From Roseobacter sp. CCS2 (lineage in GTDB: Bacteria > Pseudomonadota > Alphaproteobacteria > Rhodobacterales > Rhodobacteraceae): DNA of 64,000 nt. The first letter of the stretch is position 1. Each line of letters begins with the position of its first letter. A program made the translations under genes and the position numbers. The notes beneath the pieces are model-generated. The model saw only the letters and a program-made list of their open reading frames with translations. It made no database searches and was not told where the DNA came from. The DNA lies in assembly GCF_000169435.1 (NCBI RefSeq), contig NZ_AAYB01000001.1, forward strand, positions 496,001-560,000, given 5' to 3'. This document shows, one piece after another, positions 25,872 to 35,120 of the stretch.

Positions 25872-26818
25872 ATGATGAATGTCTTCGCCCCATGCACCAG
25901 AGTGACATCAGGTCTGACGATACGTGCAATTGCGATCTCAGCGCTGTTGGCAATAAGTACCGCATCTGCCGGATACGCAGATAGCACCCAAACACAGGCA
26001 GAGTTTGTAACGGATACGGGCGCGGGCGCACGCATCAACCTTTCAGGAAAGCTGCGTATGCTCAGCCAGCGTATTCCTGCGTCTGCATGTTACCTTCAGG
26101 CTGGTATCAGCACCGATGACACGGGCGCAATGCTGGTATCTGCGCAGGAAGAGTTCGCCTTGATCACCGATGCCCTGCAGAACGGCAATCCTGATCTGGG
26201 TGTTTTTGGTGCGGAACCGCGTCGCAAAACGCTGTTGGGGATCGAACGCCTTCGCGGGCTTTGGAACCCTGTCAGCACAGGCGCGGATCAGGTCGCCGCT
26301 GGCAATGGATCGCAACAGATCGTGCAGCAGATTGCCACCGACTCCGCCCCTTTGCTTGAATTGGCAAGAAAGCTGGTCACGGTCATCTCTACCGAATATT
26401 CAAACCCCGGTGATCTGCTGGTCAGAGACACTTTGGCGATTGATATCGCCGGTCGGCAGCGCATGTTGGCACAACGTATCTCCAAAAACGTCTGCCTGTT
26501 CTCCGTTGGTCTGGGCTCTGACGCTGTTTTGGCTGAACTAGAAAGCGCGGCGACCACCTTTTATGCATCATTGCGGCATTGCGATCCGGAATGCCCGAAT
26601 CCGGGATCCAACTGCCACCCACCGCGGAAATTGAAACCGGGCTTGATGGTGTTATTGCAGATTGGCGAATGGCAGAGCCATTGATTGCTACGGTGCTTGC
26701 AGGCGAACAGTTGGATGACGAAAAACTCTCGATCATGTTCGCGACCGCAAACCGCTTGACTGGCGGTATGAACGCCGTCGTTGCACTTTATGCTGAGGCA
26801 TCAAAGCTGGGCGACTAG
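25872..26818 (+). pseudogene. Second PilJ-like exported protein gene, frameshifted
   Basis: Starts ATG 25872 behind AGAGGAAA, with signal peptide AIAISALLAISTASAGYA. It is a paralogue of the preceding gene: INLSGKLRMLSQRIPASAC and IDIAGRQRMLAQRISKNVC carry the same RMLxQR-x5-C pattern. Frame 25872 continues to a stop at 26684, but homology ends at FYASL near 26569. The rest of the paralogue (ALRSGMPESG ... LYAEASK) continues in the -1 frame to 26818. A single lost base around 26570-26575 explains this exactly, since restoring it gives SLxALRSGMP against SLTALQAGMP. Either a true recent frameshift or a sequencing error; about 80 C-terminal residues are affected. Confidence 0.8.
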
Positions 26819-26917
26819 CCCGCGCTTGCCAACAAGGGCGACCCGCAAGGGATATCATGATGTCCACGAACGCCCCAGCGCCTTGATGGGTTCGTGCACG
26901 ACCGGCACATAAAAAAG

Positions 26918-26931
26918 TTGACGCGCGCAAA
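26918..26931 (+). promoter_or_regulatory. Degenerate copy of the LacI-type operator before lacI
   Basis: TTGACGCGCGCAAA matches TTTACGCGCGTAAA at 12 of 14 positions and lies about 54 bases before the regulator start, suggesting autoregulation. Weaker than the other two copies. Confidence 0.5.
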
Positions 26932-26984
26932 GAAATTGTCTCGTATGTAAAAATATTGAACAAAGCATTTAATGGGCCGTGACC

Positions 26985-28010
26985 ATGTCGGAAACAACGA
27001 TCAAGAATATGGAGGAATTCTCTGCGATCAGTGGGATTTCTCGACCAACGGTTTCAAAATACTTCCACGACCCCGACAGTGTGCGCCGATCAACGCGTGA
27101 ACGTATTGAGCGCGCGCTTGAGAAATATGACTATCGCCCCAACATCTTTGCGATGAACCAAAATCGCAAGCTGACCAAGAACGTCGGTATTGTTGTTCCC
27201 TTGCTATCCGACCCTTACTTCGCCGAAATTGCGCGCAATCTTGAACAGCGTTGCATTGATGCGGGTTATCGCCCCACTTTGTTTAGCGCACATGGCGATC
27301 CAAATCTCGAAATTGAAGTGCTTGATAACTTGCGCGCGCTCAAACCGGCAGGTGTTTTGCTGGCGCCATTGGGGCGCGCCTCTCATCGTGACGCATTGGA
27401 AAAGTTTTGCGATGACGTTCCAACACTGATTTTTGACAGCAGCGTTGACCAGCTTGGCCTGGCATTTGTCGGGTCCGACAACTTTCAATTCACCTCGCAT
27501 ATCTCGGATTATTTGTGCCGCACCGGTGAACCGCCCTGCTTTTTTGAGATGAAGACGCCTGCGAACCCTAATGCCCACCGACGGCGGCAAAGCTATCTGA
27601 ATGCGATGGAGGCATTCGGGCATGATCCGCAGGTGATTTCGATAGAAGGCGAAGGATGGGCCTTTGAGGAAATCGGCCGCATCGGCGGACACGAAGCTTT
27701 CGCCAGCAAGCAATTCTCGACCAATACGATCCTGTGCAGCAATGACCGTCTGGCCATTGGACTGCTGACAGCCTGTTACGAACGCGGCATCAAAGTTGGG
27801 CGCGGACCAAACTGTACGATTCGCGTTGCAGGGCAGGATGGGCACCCGCATTCGCGCTATACCTGCCCACCGTTGACGACGATTTCACACGACTATGACG
27901 CCGTTTCCAAACATGCCGCCGATAGCTTGCTCGCCGCCATTGAAGGACACGTAGAGCCTTGGAAAAGCACAAGATTAGAAGGCAAACTGATCTTGCGGGA
28001 CTCCGCCTGA
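26985..28010 (+). CDS. LacI-family transcriptional regulator, probably of polyol uptake
   Basis: 341 residues. N-terminal helix-turn-helix NMEEFSAISGISRPTVSKYFHDPDSVRRSTRERIERALEKYDYRPN, then NVGIVVPLLSDPYFAEIARNLEQ and a periplasmic-binding-like sensor domain with FASKQFSTNTILCSNDRLAIGLL. Of possible starts, ATG 26985 is preferred to GTG two codons earlier; neither has a strong ribosome site. It is immediately upstream of the polyol transport operon and ends 12 bases before the operator 28022-28035, which argues strongly that it controls that operon. The same operator before the PilJ-like gene extends the regulon upstream. The inducer is presumably a sugar alcohol; inferred. Confidence 0.88.
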   Translation: MSETTIKNMEEFSAISGISRPTVSKYFHDPDSVRRSTRERIERALEKYDYRPNIFAMNQNRKLTKNVGIVVPLLSDPYFAEIARNLEQRCIDAGYRPTLFSAHGDPNLEIEVLDNLRALKPAGVLLAPLGRASHRDALEKFCDDVPTLIFDSSVDQLGLAFVGSDNFQFTSHISDYLCRTGEPPCFFEMKTPANPNAHRRRQSYLNAMEAFGHDPQVISIEGEGWAFEEIGRIGGHEAFASKQFSTNTILCSNDRLAIGLLTACYERGIKVGRGPNCTIRVAGQDGHPHSRYTCPPLTTISHDYDAVSKHAADSLLAAIEGHVEPWKSTRLEGKLILRDSA

Positions 28011-28021
28011 GTTCGCAATTC

Positions 28022-28072
28022 TTTACGCGCGTAAATTTTTTGTTGACGCCGCGTCGTTCTTTCCACTAGCGT
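28022..28072 (+). promoter_or_regulatory. LacI-type operator and promoter of the polyol operon
   Basis: Perfect 14-base palindrome TTTACGC/GCGTAAA (28022-28035), followed by a -35 TTGACG (28043-28048) and a -10 candidate around 28066-28072 (CTAGCGT). Operator placement just upstream of -35 mirrors the copy at 24569. A GGGAGGAT ribosome site precedes ATG 28106. Confidence 0.75.
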
Positions 28073-28105
28073 TGGTACACAACATCCAACTAGGGAGGAT
28101 ACCGG

Positions 28106-29419
28106 ATGTCTTTGAAGAGCACACTTTGTGCTGCAACTGCGCTTTCGCTGATCACAGCAAGCAGTGCTTTTGCGGACGGCCATTCAGCAACGATCACGAT
28201 CGCGACCGTCAACAACGGCGACATGATCCGTATGCAAGGCTACACTGACCAATTCACTGAAGAGACCGGCATCGCTGTTGAGTGGGTGACATTGGAAGAA
28301 AACGTACTGCGCCAGCGCGTGACAACGGACATCACCACAAACGGCGGTCAGTTCGACATCATGACAATCGGTATGTACGAAACACCAATCTGGGGCGCCA
28401 ACGACTGGCTTGTGCCACTGAACGATCTGTCTGATGAATATAACGCCGATGACATCCTGCCAGCAATGGCCGGTGGTCTTTCACACGACGGCACACTTTA
28501 TGCGGCGCCATTCTATGGTGAAAGCTCCATGATCATGTACCGCACCGATTTGATGGAAGCGGCCGGTCTTGAGATGCCAGACGCACCAAGCTGGAACTTC
28601 ATCGCCAAAGCGGCGCGTGAAATGACAGACCGCGAAAACGACATCAACGGGATCTGCCTGCGCGGTAAGGCCGGTTGGGGCGAAGGCGGCGCGTTCATCA
28701 CAGCAATGTCCAATTCTTTCGGCGCACGCTGGTTTGATGAAGAGTGGAACGCACAGTTCGACACACGCGAATGGTCTGACACGCTGAACTTCTACAAGAA
28801 CATGATGGATGATGCGGGCCCTGCTGGTTTTGCAACAAACGGTTTCAACGAAAACCTGTCTCTGTTTAACCAAGGCAAGTGTGGCATGTGGATTGACGCG
28901 ACTGTTGCGGCGTCTTTCGTGACTGGCGACGATTCAACTGTCGCAGACTCAGTTGGTTTCGCACTGGCACCAGACAACGGTATGGGCAAGCGCTCTAACT
29001 GGCTCTGGGCTTGGGCATTGGCTATTCCTGCCGGCACGCAGCAAGAAGCAGAAGCCAAGCAGTTCATCGAATGGGCAACAGGCACTGGCTATATCGAGTT
29101 GGTTGCTGAAAACGAAGGTTGGGCAAACGTACCGCCCGGTGCGCGTACATCCCTGTACGAGAACCCCGACTACCAAGCTGTTCCTTTCGCACAGATGACA
29201 TTGGATTCAATCCTGTCAGCGAACCCGAACGACAGCACAGTCGACCCAAGCCCATACGTTGGTGTCCAGTTCGCTGCGATCCCAGAGTTTGCGGGCATTG
29301 CGACCGAAGTAAGCCAGGAATTCTCTGCCGCTTATGCAGGTCAGCAGTCGATCGAAGAAGCGCTTGAGAAGGCTCAGGCCATCACAAACGAAGCAATGGA
29401 AGCTGCTGGCTACCGCTAA
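28106..29419 (+). CDS. Polyol/sugar ABC transporter substrate-binding protein (SmoE-like)
   Basis: 437 residues. Signal peptide SLKSTLCAATALSLITASSAFA; the mature protein starts near DGHSATITIATVNNGDMIRM. The fold elements QFTEETGIAVEWVTLEENVLRQRVTTDI and APFYGESSMIMYRTDLMEAAGLEMPD are those of extracellular solute-binding family 1. By gene order (binding protein, two permeases, ATPase, SDR, mannitol dehydrogenase) it corresponds to SmoE of the Rhodobacter sphaeroides sorbitol/mannitol system. A strong hairpin between it and the permease genes likely boosts its relative expression. Confidence 0.9.
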   Translation: MSLKSTLCAATALSLITASSAFADGHSATITIATVNNGDMIRMQGYTDQFTEETGIAVEWVTLEENVLRQRVTTDITTNGGQFDIMTIGMYETPIWGANDWLVPLNDLSDEYNADDILPAMAGGLSHDGTLYAAPFYGESSMIMYRTDLMEAAGLEMPDAPSWNFIAKAAREMTDRENDINGICLRGKAGWGEGGAFITAMSNSFGARWFDEEWNAQFDTREWSDTLNFYKNMMDDAGPAGFATNGFNENLSLFNQGKCGMWIDATVAASFVTGDDSTVADSVGFALAPDNGMGKRSNWLWAWALAIPAGTQQEAEAKQFIEWATGTGYIELVAENEGWANVPPGARTSLYENPDYQAVPFAQMTLDSILSANPNDSTVDPSPYVGVQFAAIPEFAGIATEVSQEFSAAYAGQQSIEEALEKAQAITNEAMEAAGYR

Positions 29420-29432
29420 GCAGTTCTCCAGC

Positions 29433-29467
29433 CCAAGGGGTGGCGGCCTCACTCTGCTGCCCCTTGG
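29433..29467 (+). other. Intercistronic stem-loop between binding protein and permease genes
   Basis: CCAAGGGGTGGC pairs with GCTGCCCCTTGG (12 pairs including two G-U), followed by TTTAAAA. It lies 13 bases after the binding-protein stop within a 130-base gap in an otherwise tight operon. Such hairpins commonly stabilise the upstream mRNA or partly terminate, giving excess binding protein over the membrane subunits. Confidence 0.75.
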
Positions 29468-29549
29468 TTTAAAACACCCCTTTCAGTACCTTTTCACCTG
29501 AAACAGCGCGTGAGCCCGCTCCGCCTGTGACCAGAGGAGATGCATCCAA

Positions 29550-30413
29550 ATGGCGACCAAAGCTTCCCGATCCGCTGCCCGTATCATGATGGCACCCGCT
29601 GTGATCCTGCTCTTGGGCTGGATGCTGGTTCCTCTCATCATGACCTTGTGGTTCTCTTTCCGCGTCTATCTGCCGCTGCGTGGTGGTGACCAGGGCTGGG
29701 CCGGATTTGACAACTACACCCGCTTTGTGACCTCAAGCGCCTTTTGGCCTTCGGTCCAGACCACCCTTATTATCGTGCTCGGCGTCCTCGCAATCACAGT
29801 GATCTTCGGTATTCTGATTGCGCTGCTTCTGGACCAACCGATCTGGGGGCAAGGCGTGGTGCGTATCCTTGTCATCGCCCCATTCTTCGTCATGCCGACC
29901 GTATCTGCGCTGGTTTGGAAAAATATGTTCATGGATCCCGTGAACGGTCTTTTTGCCCACCTTTGGCGGTTCTTCGGGGCCGAACCGGTCAGTTGGCTAT
30001 CGGATGCGTCGATGGGTTCGATCATCATGATCGTCAGCTGGCAGTGGCTGCCATTCGCAACCCTCATCTTGCTGACAGCCGTGCAATCGCTGGATAGTGA
30101 ACAATTGGAAGCCGCCGAAATGGATGGCGCACCATTCCTCAAGCGGTTCTGGTTCATCGTGCTGCCACATCTGAGCCGGGCAATCACAATCGTGATCCTG
30201 ATCCAAACCATCTTCTTGCTTGCGATCTTCGCCGAGATTTTCGTGACCACAGGTGGCGCATTCGGAACGCGCACGCTGTCTTACCTGATCTTCCAACGGG
30301 TTCTGGAAAGCCAGAACGTTGGTCTCGGCTCCGCCGGTGGTGTTTACGCCATCATCCTTGCAAACATTATCGCGATCTTCCTGATGCGGATCGTCGGTAA
30401 GAACCTGGATTAA
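29550..30413 (+). CDS. Polyol ABC transporter permease (SmoF-like)
   Basis: 287 residues, six predicted membrane helices. The inner-membrane-component loop EQLEAAEMDGAPFLKRFWFIVLPHLSRA (about 182-209), with the EAA-type consensus, contacts the ATPase. It forms the importer channel with the next gene, 4 bases downstream. GAGGAGA lies before ATG 29550. Confidence 0.92.
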   Translation: MATKASRSAARIMMAPAVILLLGWMLVPLIMTLWFSFRVYLPLRGGDQGWAGFDNYTRFVTSSAFWPSVQTTLIIVLGVLAITVIFGILIALLLDQPIWGQGVVRILVIAPFFVMPTVSALVWKNMFMDPVNGLFAHLWRFFGAEPVSWLSDASMGSIIMIVSWQWLPFATLILLTAVQSLDSEQLEAAEMDGAPFLKRFWFIVLPHLSRAITIVILIQTIFLLAIFAEIFVTTGGAFGTRTLSYLIFQRVLESQNVGLGSAGGVYAIILANIIAIFLMRIVGKNLD

Positions 30414-30417
30414 GAAT

Positions 30418-31248
30418 ATGGCACGTTCTGTTACACCCCGTCGGAAGCTTCTCAATACCACTGTCGCTTGGGCGATCGGCTTACTGATCTTCTTCCCAAT
30501 CCTTTGGACAATCCTGACCAGCTTCAAATCCGAAGCACAGGCCATCGCTGCCCCGCCAATTTTCCTGGGCTTTGATTGGACGCTGGAAAACTACCGCGTC
30601 GTGCTGGAACGGTCTGATTATGCGCGGTTCCTGTGGAATTCGATCATCATTGCGGGGCTGTCCACGGTCCTTGGCTGTATCATCGCAGTACCTGCGGCCT
30701 GGTCCATGGCCTTCGTGCCATCTAGACGAACCAAGGACATCCTGTTGTGGATGCTATCAACGAAGATGTTGCCCGCCGTTGGTGTGCTTTACCCCATCTA
30801 CCTGATTTTTATTGAATTGGGTTTGCTGGATAGCCGCGCAGGATTGGTCGTTGTGCTGATGCTCATCAACCTGCCGATCATCGTATGGATGCTTTACACT
30901 TACTTTAAGGAAATCCCCGGTGAAATCCTCGAAGCTGCCCGTATGGATGGCGCCACACTGCGGCAAGAATTGCTTTATGTGCTGACGCCGATGGCGATCC
31001 CCGGCATTGCATCCACGCTGTTGCTGAACTTTATCCTTGCTTGGAACGAAGCGTTCTGGACCCTTAATTTGACAGCTGTCAACGCGGCCCCTTTGACCGC
31101 TTTCATCGCCAGCTACTCCAGCCCAGAAGGTTTGTTCTTTGCCAAACTCAGTGCGGCTTCGACCATGGCGATTGCGCCGATCCTCATCCTTGGCTGGTTC
31201 AGCCAGAAACAACTTGTCCGCGGCCTGACGTTCGGCGCGGTTAAATAA
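30418..31248 (+). CDS. Polyol ABC transporter permease (SmoG-like)
   Basis: 276 residues with six membrane helices. The EAA loop reads EILEAARMDGATLRQELLYVLTPMAIPG (about 167-194). It pairs with the preceding permease as the carbohydrate uptake (CUT1) channel. The ATPase gene follows after 12 bases. Confidence 0.92.
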   Translation: MARSVTPRRKLLNTTVAWAIGLLIFFPILWTILTSFKSEAQAIAAPPIFLGFDWTLENYRVVLERSDYARFLWNSIIIAGLSTVLGCIIAVPAAWSMAFVPSRRTKDILLWMLSTKMLPAVGVLYPIYLIFIELGLLDSRAGLVVVLMLINLPIIVWMLYTYFKEIPGEILEAARMDGATLRQELLYVLTPMAIPGIASTLLLNFILAWNEAFWTLNLTAVNAAPLTAFIASYSSPEGLFFAKLSAASTMAIAPILILGWFSQKQLVRGLTFGAVK

Positions 31249-31260
31249 GGAACCTGAATT

Positions 31261-32265
31261 ATGGGACAGATCCAACTTAAACAGGTGACCAAGTCGTTCG
31301 GCGATGTGCAGGTCATTCCACCCCTTGACCTGACCATAAAAGACGGCGAATTCACCGTCTTTGTCGGTCCGTCAGGTTGCGGTAAATCCACGCTGCTACG
31401 TCTGATTGCCGGGCTTGAGGATATCACAAGCGGCCATATTGAGATTGATGGCACAGATGCCACTGATCTGGTGCCTGCAAAACGCGGCCTTGCGATGGTG
31501 TTTCAATCCTATGCGCTTTACCCGCATATGTCGGTGCGCAAGAACATCGCCTTCCCGCTGCGGATGGCCAAGATGGACCAATCCGAAATTGACCGCCGTG
31601 TGAATGCAGCCGCCGAGGTTCTGAACCTTGCCGACTACATCGACCGTAAACCGGGCCAATTGTCCGGTGGTCAGCGTCAGCGTGTAGCGATTGGCCGGGC
31701 AATTGTGCGTGAACCCTCTGCATTCCTTTTTGACGAACCACTGTCGAACCTTGATGCCGCCTTGCGTGTCGGCATGCGGATGGAAATTTCTGAACTGCAC
31801 AAGAAACTTGCCACAACAATGGTCTACGTGACCCACGATCAGGTCGAAGCCATGACAATGGCTGATAAGATCGTTGTGCTGCAGGCCGGTGTGATCGAAC
31901 AGGTCGGTTCCCCGCTCGAACTGTACCGCGCACCGCGTAACACCTTTGTGGCCGGTTTCATCGGTTCACCCAAGATGAACCTGATCACTGGCGAAGAAGC
32001 CACCAAGCATAACGCTGCAACCATCGGCATCCGCCCCGAACATATCGACGTTGTTCAAAGCGATGGCATGTGGCAAGGCACCGTTGGCGTGGCCGAGCAT
32101 CTTGGCTCTGACACTTTCTTCCACATCCACAATACCGGACTGGCGGAAACACTGACTGTACGCGCCATCGGTGATATCAGCCTGACGCATGGCGACACGA
32201 TCCACCTGAATCCGCGCATGGACGAATTGCACCGCTTTGATGCGGGTGGCCTGCGGATTGCATGA
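31261..32265 (+). CDS. Polyol ABC transporter ATP-binding protein (SmoK/UgpC-like)
   Basis: 334 residues. Walker [10 protein letters not shown] (about 37-45), Q-loop [10 protein letters not shown], signature [14 protein letters not shown] (about 135), Walker [13 protein letters not shown], switch histidine VTHDQVEA, and a C-terminal TOBE-type domain ([13 protein letters not shown]). This is the CUT1-type ATPase length and layout that energises sugar-alcohol import. Its TGA overlaps the next ATG (ATGA), joining transport to catabolism. Confidence 0.95.
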   Translation: MGQIQLKQVTKSFGDVQVIPPLDLTIKDGEFTVFVGPSGCGKSTLLRLIAGLEDITSGHIEIDGTDATDLVPAKRGLAMVFQSYALYPHMSVRKNIAFPLRMAKMDQSEIDRRVNAAAEVLNLADYIDRKPGQLSGGQRQRVAIGRAIVREPSAFLFDEPLSNLDAALRVGMRMEISELHKKLATTMVYVTHDQVEAMTMADKIVVLQAGVIEQVGSPLELYRAPRNTFVAGFIGSPKMNLITGEEATKHNAATIGIRPEHIDVVQSDGMWQGTVGVAEHLGSDTFFHIHNTGLAETLTVRAIGDISLTHGDTIHLNPRMDELHRFDAGGLRIA

Positions 32266-33035
32266 AACGGCTTGATGGCAAAACGGCCCTGATTACAGGG
32301 GGAGCGCGGGGCATTGGATTTGCCTTTGCCCGGCGCTACGCGCAGGAAGGCGCGCGCGTTGCCATTGCCGATATCGACCATGATCGCGCTGTCGCCTCGG
32401 CCAAAGAGATCGGGGGCCAGACAATTGCCATCGACTTTGACGTCACGGATCAGGCAAGCATTGATGCGGGTGTCGCAAAAACGGCGGCGCAGTTTGGCCA
32501 GATCGACATTCTGATCAACAACGCCGCCATCTTTAGCGCAGCACCCATCACAGAGATTATGCGCGACGACTACAACCGCGTGTTTGATATCAACATCAGC
32601 GGGTCGCTTTTTACAATGCAGGCTGTTGCGCGGCACATGATTGGCCGCGGCATCAAAGGCAAGATCATCAATATGGCCAGCCAGGCCGGGCGGCGCGGCG
32701 AACCCCTTGTCGCGGTCTATTGTGCCAGCAAGGCCGCGATCATTTCACTGACCCAGTCAGCAGGCCTAGACCTGATCCAGCACGGCATCAACGTGAATGC
32801 GATCGCACCGGGTGTTGTGGATGGCGAACATTGGGATGGCGTGGATGCATTTTTTGCCAAACACGAAGGCAAAGCACCGGGTCAGAAGAAAAAGGAAGTT
32901 GGCGAAGCCGTGCCATATGGCCGGATGGGAACGGCTGACGATCTTACCGGGATGGCGGTGTTTCTCGCCTCTTCGGATGCCGACTATATCGTCGCGCAAA
33001 CTTATAATGTGGATGGCGGCAATTGGATGAGCTGA
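32262..33035 (+). CDS. SDR-family polyol (sorbitol-type) dehydrogenase, SmoS-like
   Basis: 257 residues. Nucleotide-binding [27 protein letters not shown] (about 13-39, NAD-preferring aspartate at the end of strand 2), NNAAI, the catalytic serine in NMASQAG, and YCASK as the catalytic Tyr-x3-Lys. Position and family match SmoS (L-iditol/sorbitol dehydrogenase), which oxidises D-glucitol to fructose. Its stop overlaps the mannitol dehydrogenase start (TGATG). Exact polyol range cannot be read from the sequence. Confidence 0.9.
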   Translation: MKRLDGKTALITGGARGIGFAFARRYAQEGARVAIADIDHDRAVASAKEIGGQTIAIDFDVTDQASIDAGVAKTAAQFGQIDILINNAAIFSAAPITEIMRDDYNRVFDINISGSLFTMQAVARHMIGRGIKGKIINMASQAGRRGEPLVAVYCASKAAIISLTQSAGLDLIQHGINVNAIAPGVVDGEHWDGVDAFFAKHEGKAPGQKKKEVGEAVPYGRMGTADDLTGMAVFLASSDADYIVAQTYNVDGGNWMS

Positions 33036-34540
33036 TGAAAGACCAAGCACGACACGAAGCGCCCATTGTGCTGAGCAACGAGCGGCTTATGGATTTACCG
33101 GCAACCGTTGCGGTGCCTACTTACGACCGGGCGCAGTTGACCCCCGGCATTGTCCATATCGGGCTTGGTAATTTTCACCGCGCGCATCAGGCGTGGTATC
33201 TGCACCGGCTGATGCAGCAGGGCCTTGCGCTGGATTGGGCCGTCATCGGTGCAGGCGTGCGCGCCGGTGATGCCCAACAACGCGACAGGTTGGCGGCGCA
33301 GGACTATCTGACAACGCTGATTGAGTTGAAGCCATCACAAACCACCGCAGAAGTGATCGGCCCCATGATCGGTTTCACCCCGGTTAAGCCACATAACGCG
33401 GCCTTAATTGCGCAGATGGCTGATCCTGCCATTCGCATTGTTTCACTGACCGTGACCGAAGGTGGCTACTTTATTGATCCCGCCACCAAGGGGTTTGATG
33501 CGTCGCATGCCGACATTCAACACGATGCATCGCACCCTAACACCCCCAACACTGCCTTTGGCGCGATCATTGCCGCGCTTAAAGAGCGGCGCGATGCGGA
33601 TACCGGGCCTTTCACCTGCATGAGCTGTGATAATCTACAAGGCAATGGCGCGATCCTGCGGCAAACGGTTGTGTCGCTGGCGCGCCTGTCCGACCCAGAT
33701 TTGGCTGATTGGATTGACCAAAACTGTACTTTCCCCAATTCCATGGTCGATTGCATCGTACCTGCTACCGGCCCCAGTGAGCTGGCGCTGGTGCGCAGTC
33801 TGGGCATCGACGATGCCTCGCCTGTTACCCATGAAAATTTTCGCCAGTGGGTGATCGAAGACAGCTTTTGCGCAGGCAGGCCCGATTGGGATAGGGTTGG
33901 CGCGACATTCACCAATGATGTGCACGACTTTGAGGCAATGAAGATCAGGGTGCTTAACGGCGGGCACCAGATTATCGCAAACGCGGGGGAGCTTTTATCA
34001 ATCGAGACGATTGCCGAATGTATAGCCCATGAAAAGATCAGCGCCTTCTTCCAAAAAACCGCCCGCGAAGAGATCCTACCGCATCTTGCCGCAGTGCCGG
34101 GCATGGAGCCCACGGCCTATGTCACACTGATCAATGATCGGTTTGCCAACCCTCGGATCATCGACACAACGCGGCGCGTGGCTTTTGATGGGTCGGCGCG
34201 GCATCCCGGTTTTATTGTGCCATCAATCAAGGACGGCCTGAAACAAGGCACGCCTATCGCCGGGCTTGCACTGGTCGAAGCCGTCTGGGCGCGCATGTGT
34301 GCTGGAATCCGCGAAGATGGCAGCGAAATTGAACCAAATGATCCCTTTTGGAATGATCTGCAGGTGACTGCGCTGCAAGCAAGGGACTCCTCTAAAATCT
34401 GGTTATTGCAAGAACAGTATTATGGTGATCTTGCGCAGAATGATCACTTTGCGGCCCGTTTTGATCACTGGTTGCAACTGATCTGGCGTGATGGCGTCGA
34501 AAGCGCGATAACACAGTATCTTGGAAAGGCCGCTAGGTAA
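33035..34540 (+). CDS. mtlK: Mannitol 2-dehydrogenase (polyol-specific long-chain dehydrogenase)
   Basis: 501 residues. Oxidises D-mannitol (and often related polyols) to fructose with NAD. PGIVHIGLGNFHRAHQAWYLHRLM (about 38-61) is the family's N-terminal nucleotide site; the catalytic KIRVLNGGH (Lys-x4-Asn-x2-His, about 304-312) is intact. ATG 33035 overlaps the SDR stop; an in-frame TTG 12 bases earlier is less likely. Last gene of the operon; no xylulose/fructokinase gene follows, so fructose is presumably handled elsewhere. Confidence 0.94.
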   Translation: MKDQARHEAPIVLSNERLMDLPATVAVPTYDRAQLTPGIVHIGLGNFHRAHQAWYLHRLMQQGLALDWAVIGAGVRAGDAQQRDRLAAQDYLTTLIELKPSQTTAEVIGPMIGFTPVKPHNAALIAQMADPAIRIVSLTVTEGGYFIDPATKGFDASHADIQHDASHPNTPNTAFGAIIAALKERRDADTGPFTCMSCDNLQGNGAILRQTVVSLARLSDPDLADWIDQNCTFPNSMVDCIVPATGPSELALVRSLGIDDASPVTHENFRQWVIEDSFCAGRPDWDRVGATFTNDVHDFEAMKIRVLNGGHQIIANAGELLSIETIAECIAHEKISAFFQKTAREEILPHLAAVPGMEPTAYVTLINDRFANPRIIDTTRRVAFDGSARHPGFIVPSIKDGLKQGTPIAGLALVEAVWARMCAGIREDGSEIEPNDPFWNDLQVTALQARDSSKIWLLQEQYYGDLAQNDHFAARFDHWLQLIWRDGVESAITQYLGKAAR

Positions 34541-34620
34541 GCCGTGCCAAGCTTAGTATGACGTTTTGTGCTATTTTCTAACGATATTTATACTGTCCCC
34601 TTTGATGCTGTTACAAAATT

Positions 34621-34656
34621 TTCACTTGATTTGTGTACCGTTAAGCCCCAAGTGAA
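34621..34656. repeat. Inverted repeat in the mtlK-csp gap
   Basis: TTCACTTG (34621-34628) and CAAGTGAA (34649-34656), a perfect 8-base inverted repeat 20 bases apart. No T-tract follows. Possibly an operator or weak hairpin for the cold-shock gene or the mtlK 3' end. Confidence 0.45.
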
Positions 34657-34676
34657 GGGTGCAGACGTTATCCAAC

Positions 34677-34780
34677 TCGACCACTGTTTTCCCTTTCGGC
34701 TACAGTCTCTCGATCTTGACACTGACTCGGCCAAGCTGTCGCAATATCGCGGACAGCATTGATACTAAAGGAAAAACACG
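34677..34780 (+). promoter_or_regulatory. Leader of cold-shock gene 1 (shared leader motif)
   Basis: The stretch starting TCGACCACTGTTTTCCCT at 34677 recurs before the second cold-shock gene (35121), including CAGTCT-TCGATC and TGAC blocks in the same order. Distances to the start codons are similar (104 and 98 bases). The AAAGGAA ribosome site is at the end. Conservation outside the coding region suggests a structured cold-responsive 5' UTR; inferred. Confidence 0.6.
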
Positions 34781-34987
34781 ATGGCTACTGGCACCGTGAA
34801 ATGGTTCAACACAACAAAAGGCTTCGGCTTTATCGCACCTGATGGCGGCTCTAAGGACGTTTTCGTTCACATCTCCGCTGTTGAGCGTTCCGGCCTGACA
34901 GGCCTGCAGGACGACCAAAAGGTAACTTTTGACGTCGAGGCTGGCCGTGATGGGCGTGAATCCGCTGTGAACCTCGCACTCGCGTAA
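34781..34987 (+). CDS. Cold-shock domain protein 1
   Basis: 68 residues. [19 protein letters not shown] (RNP1 KGFGFI) and [10 protein letters not shown] (RNP2 VFVHI) define a single cold-shock OB-fold that binds single-stranded nucleic acid and melts RNA structure. Nearly identical to the protein at 35219, evidence of a tandem duplication. A GC-rich hairpin follows the stop. Confidence 0.97.
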   Translation: MATGTVKWFNTTKGFGFIAPDGGSKDVFVHISAVERSGLTGLQDDQKVTFDVEAGRDGRESAVNLALA

Positions 34988-35005
34988 GCGAACCTGCATA
35001 TGAAA

Positions 35006-35031
35006 GTGGCGCGCGGCTTCCGCGCGCTCAC
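35006..35031 (+). terminator. GC-rich hairpin after cold-shock gene 1
   Basis: GTG-GCGCGCGG pairs with CCGCGCGC-(T)-CAC around loop CTT, then a short T-containing stretch (CTGTTTGTTCT). Strong stem but weak T-tract, so terminator or 3' stabiliser. Confidence 0.55.
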
Positions 35032-35120
35032 ACCTGTTTGTTCTCATATTGGGAACAATACTCACGTTTCCTTGAAATTTTGGCAGAATTGTGGCACGGT
35101 GCTGAAGCGACGTTGACCAA

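Noticed and set aside
26560..26584. Programmed -1 frameshift in the second PilJ-like gene
   Set aside because: No slippery heptamer or following structure is visible; a lost base explains it more simply.
35006..35031. Small RNA gene between the csp genes
   Set aside because: Only a 3' hairpin is evident; no separate promoter could be supported.
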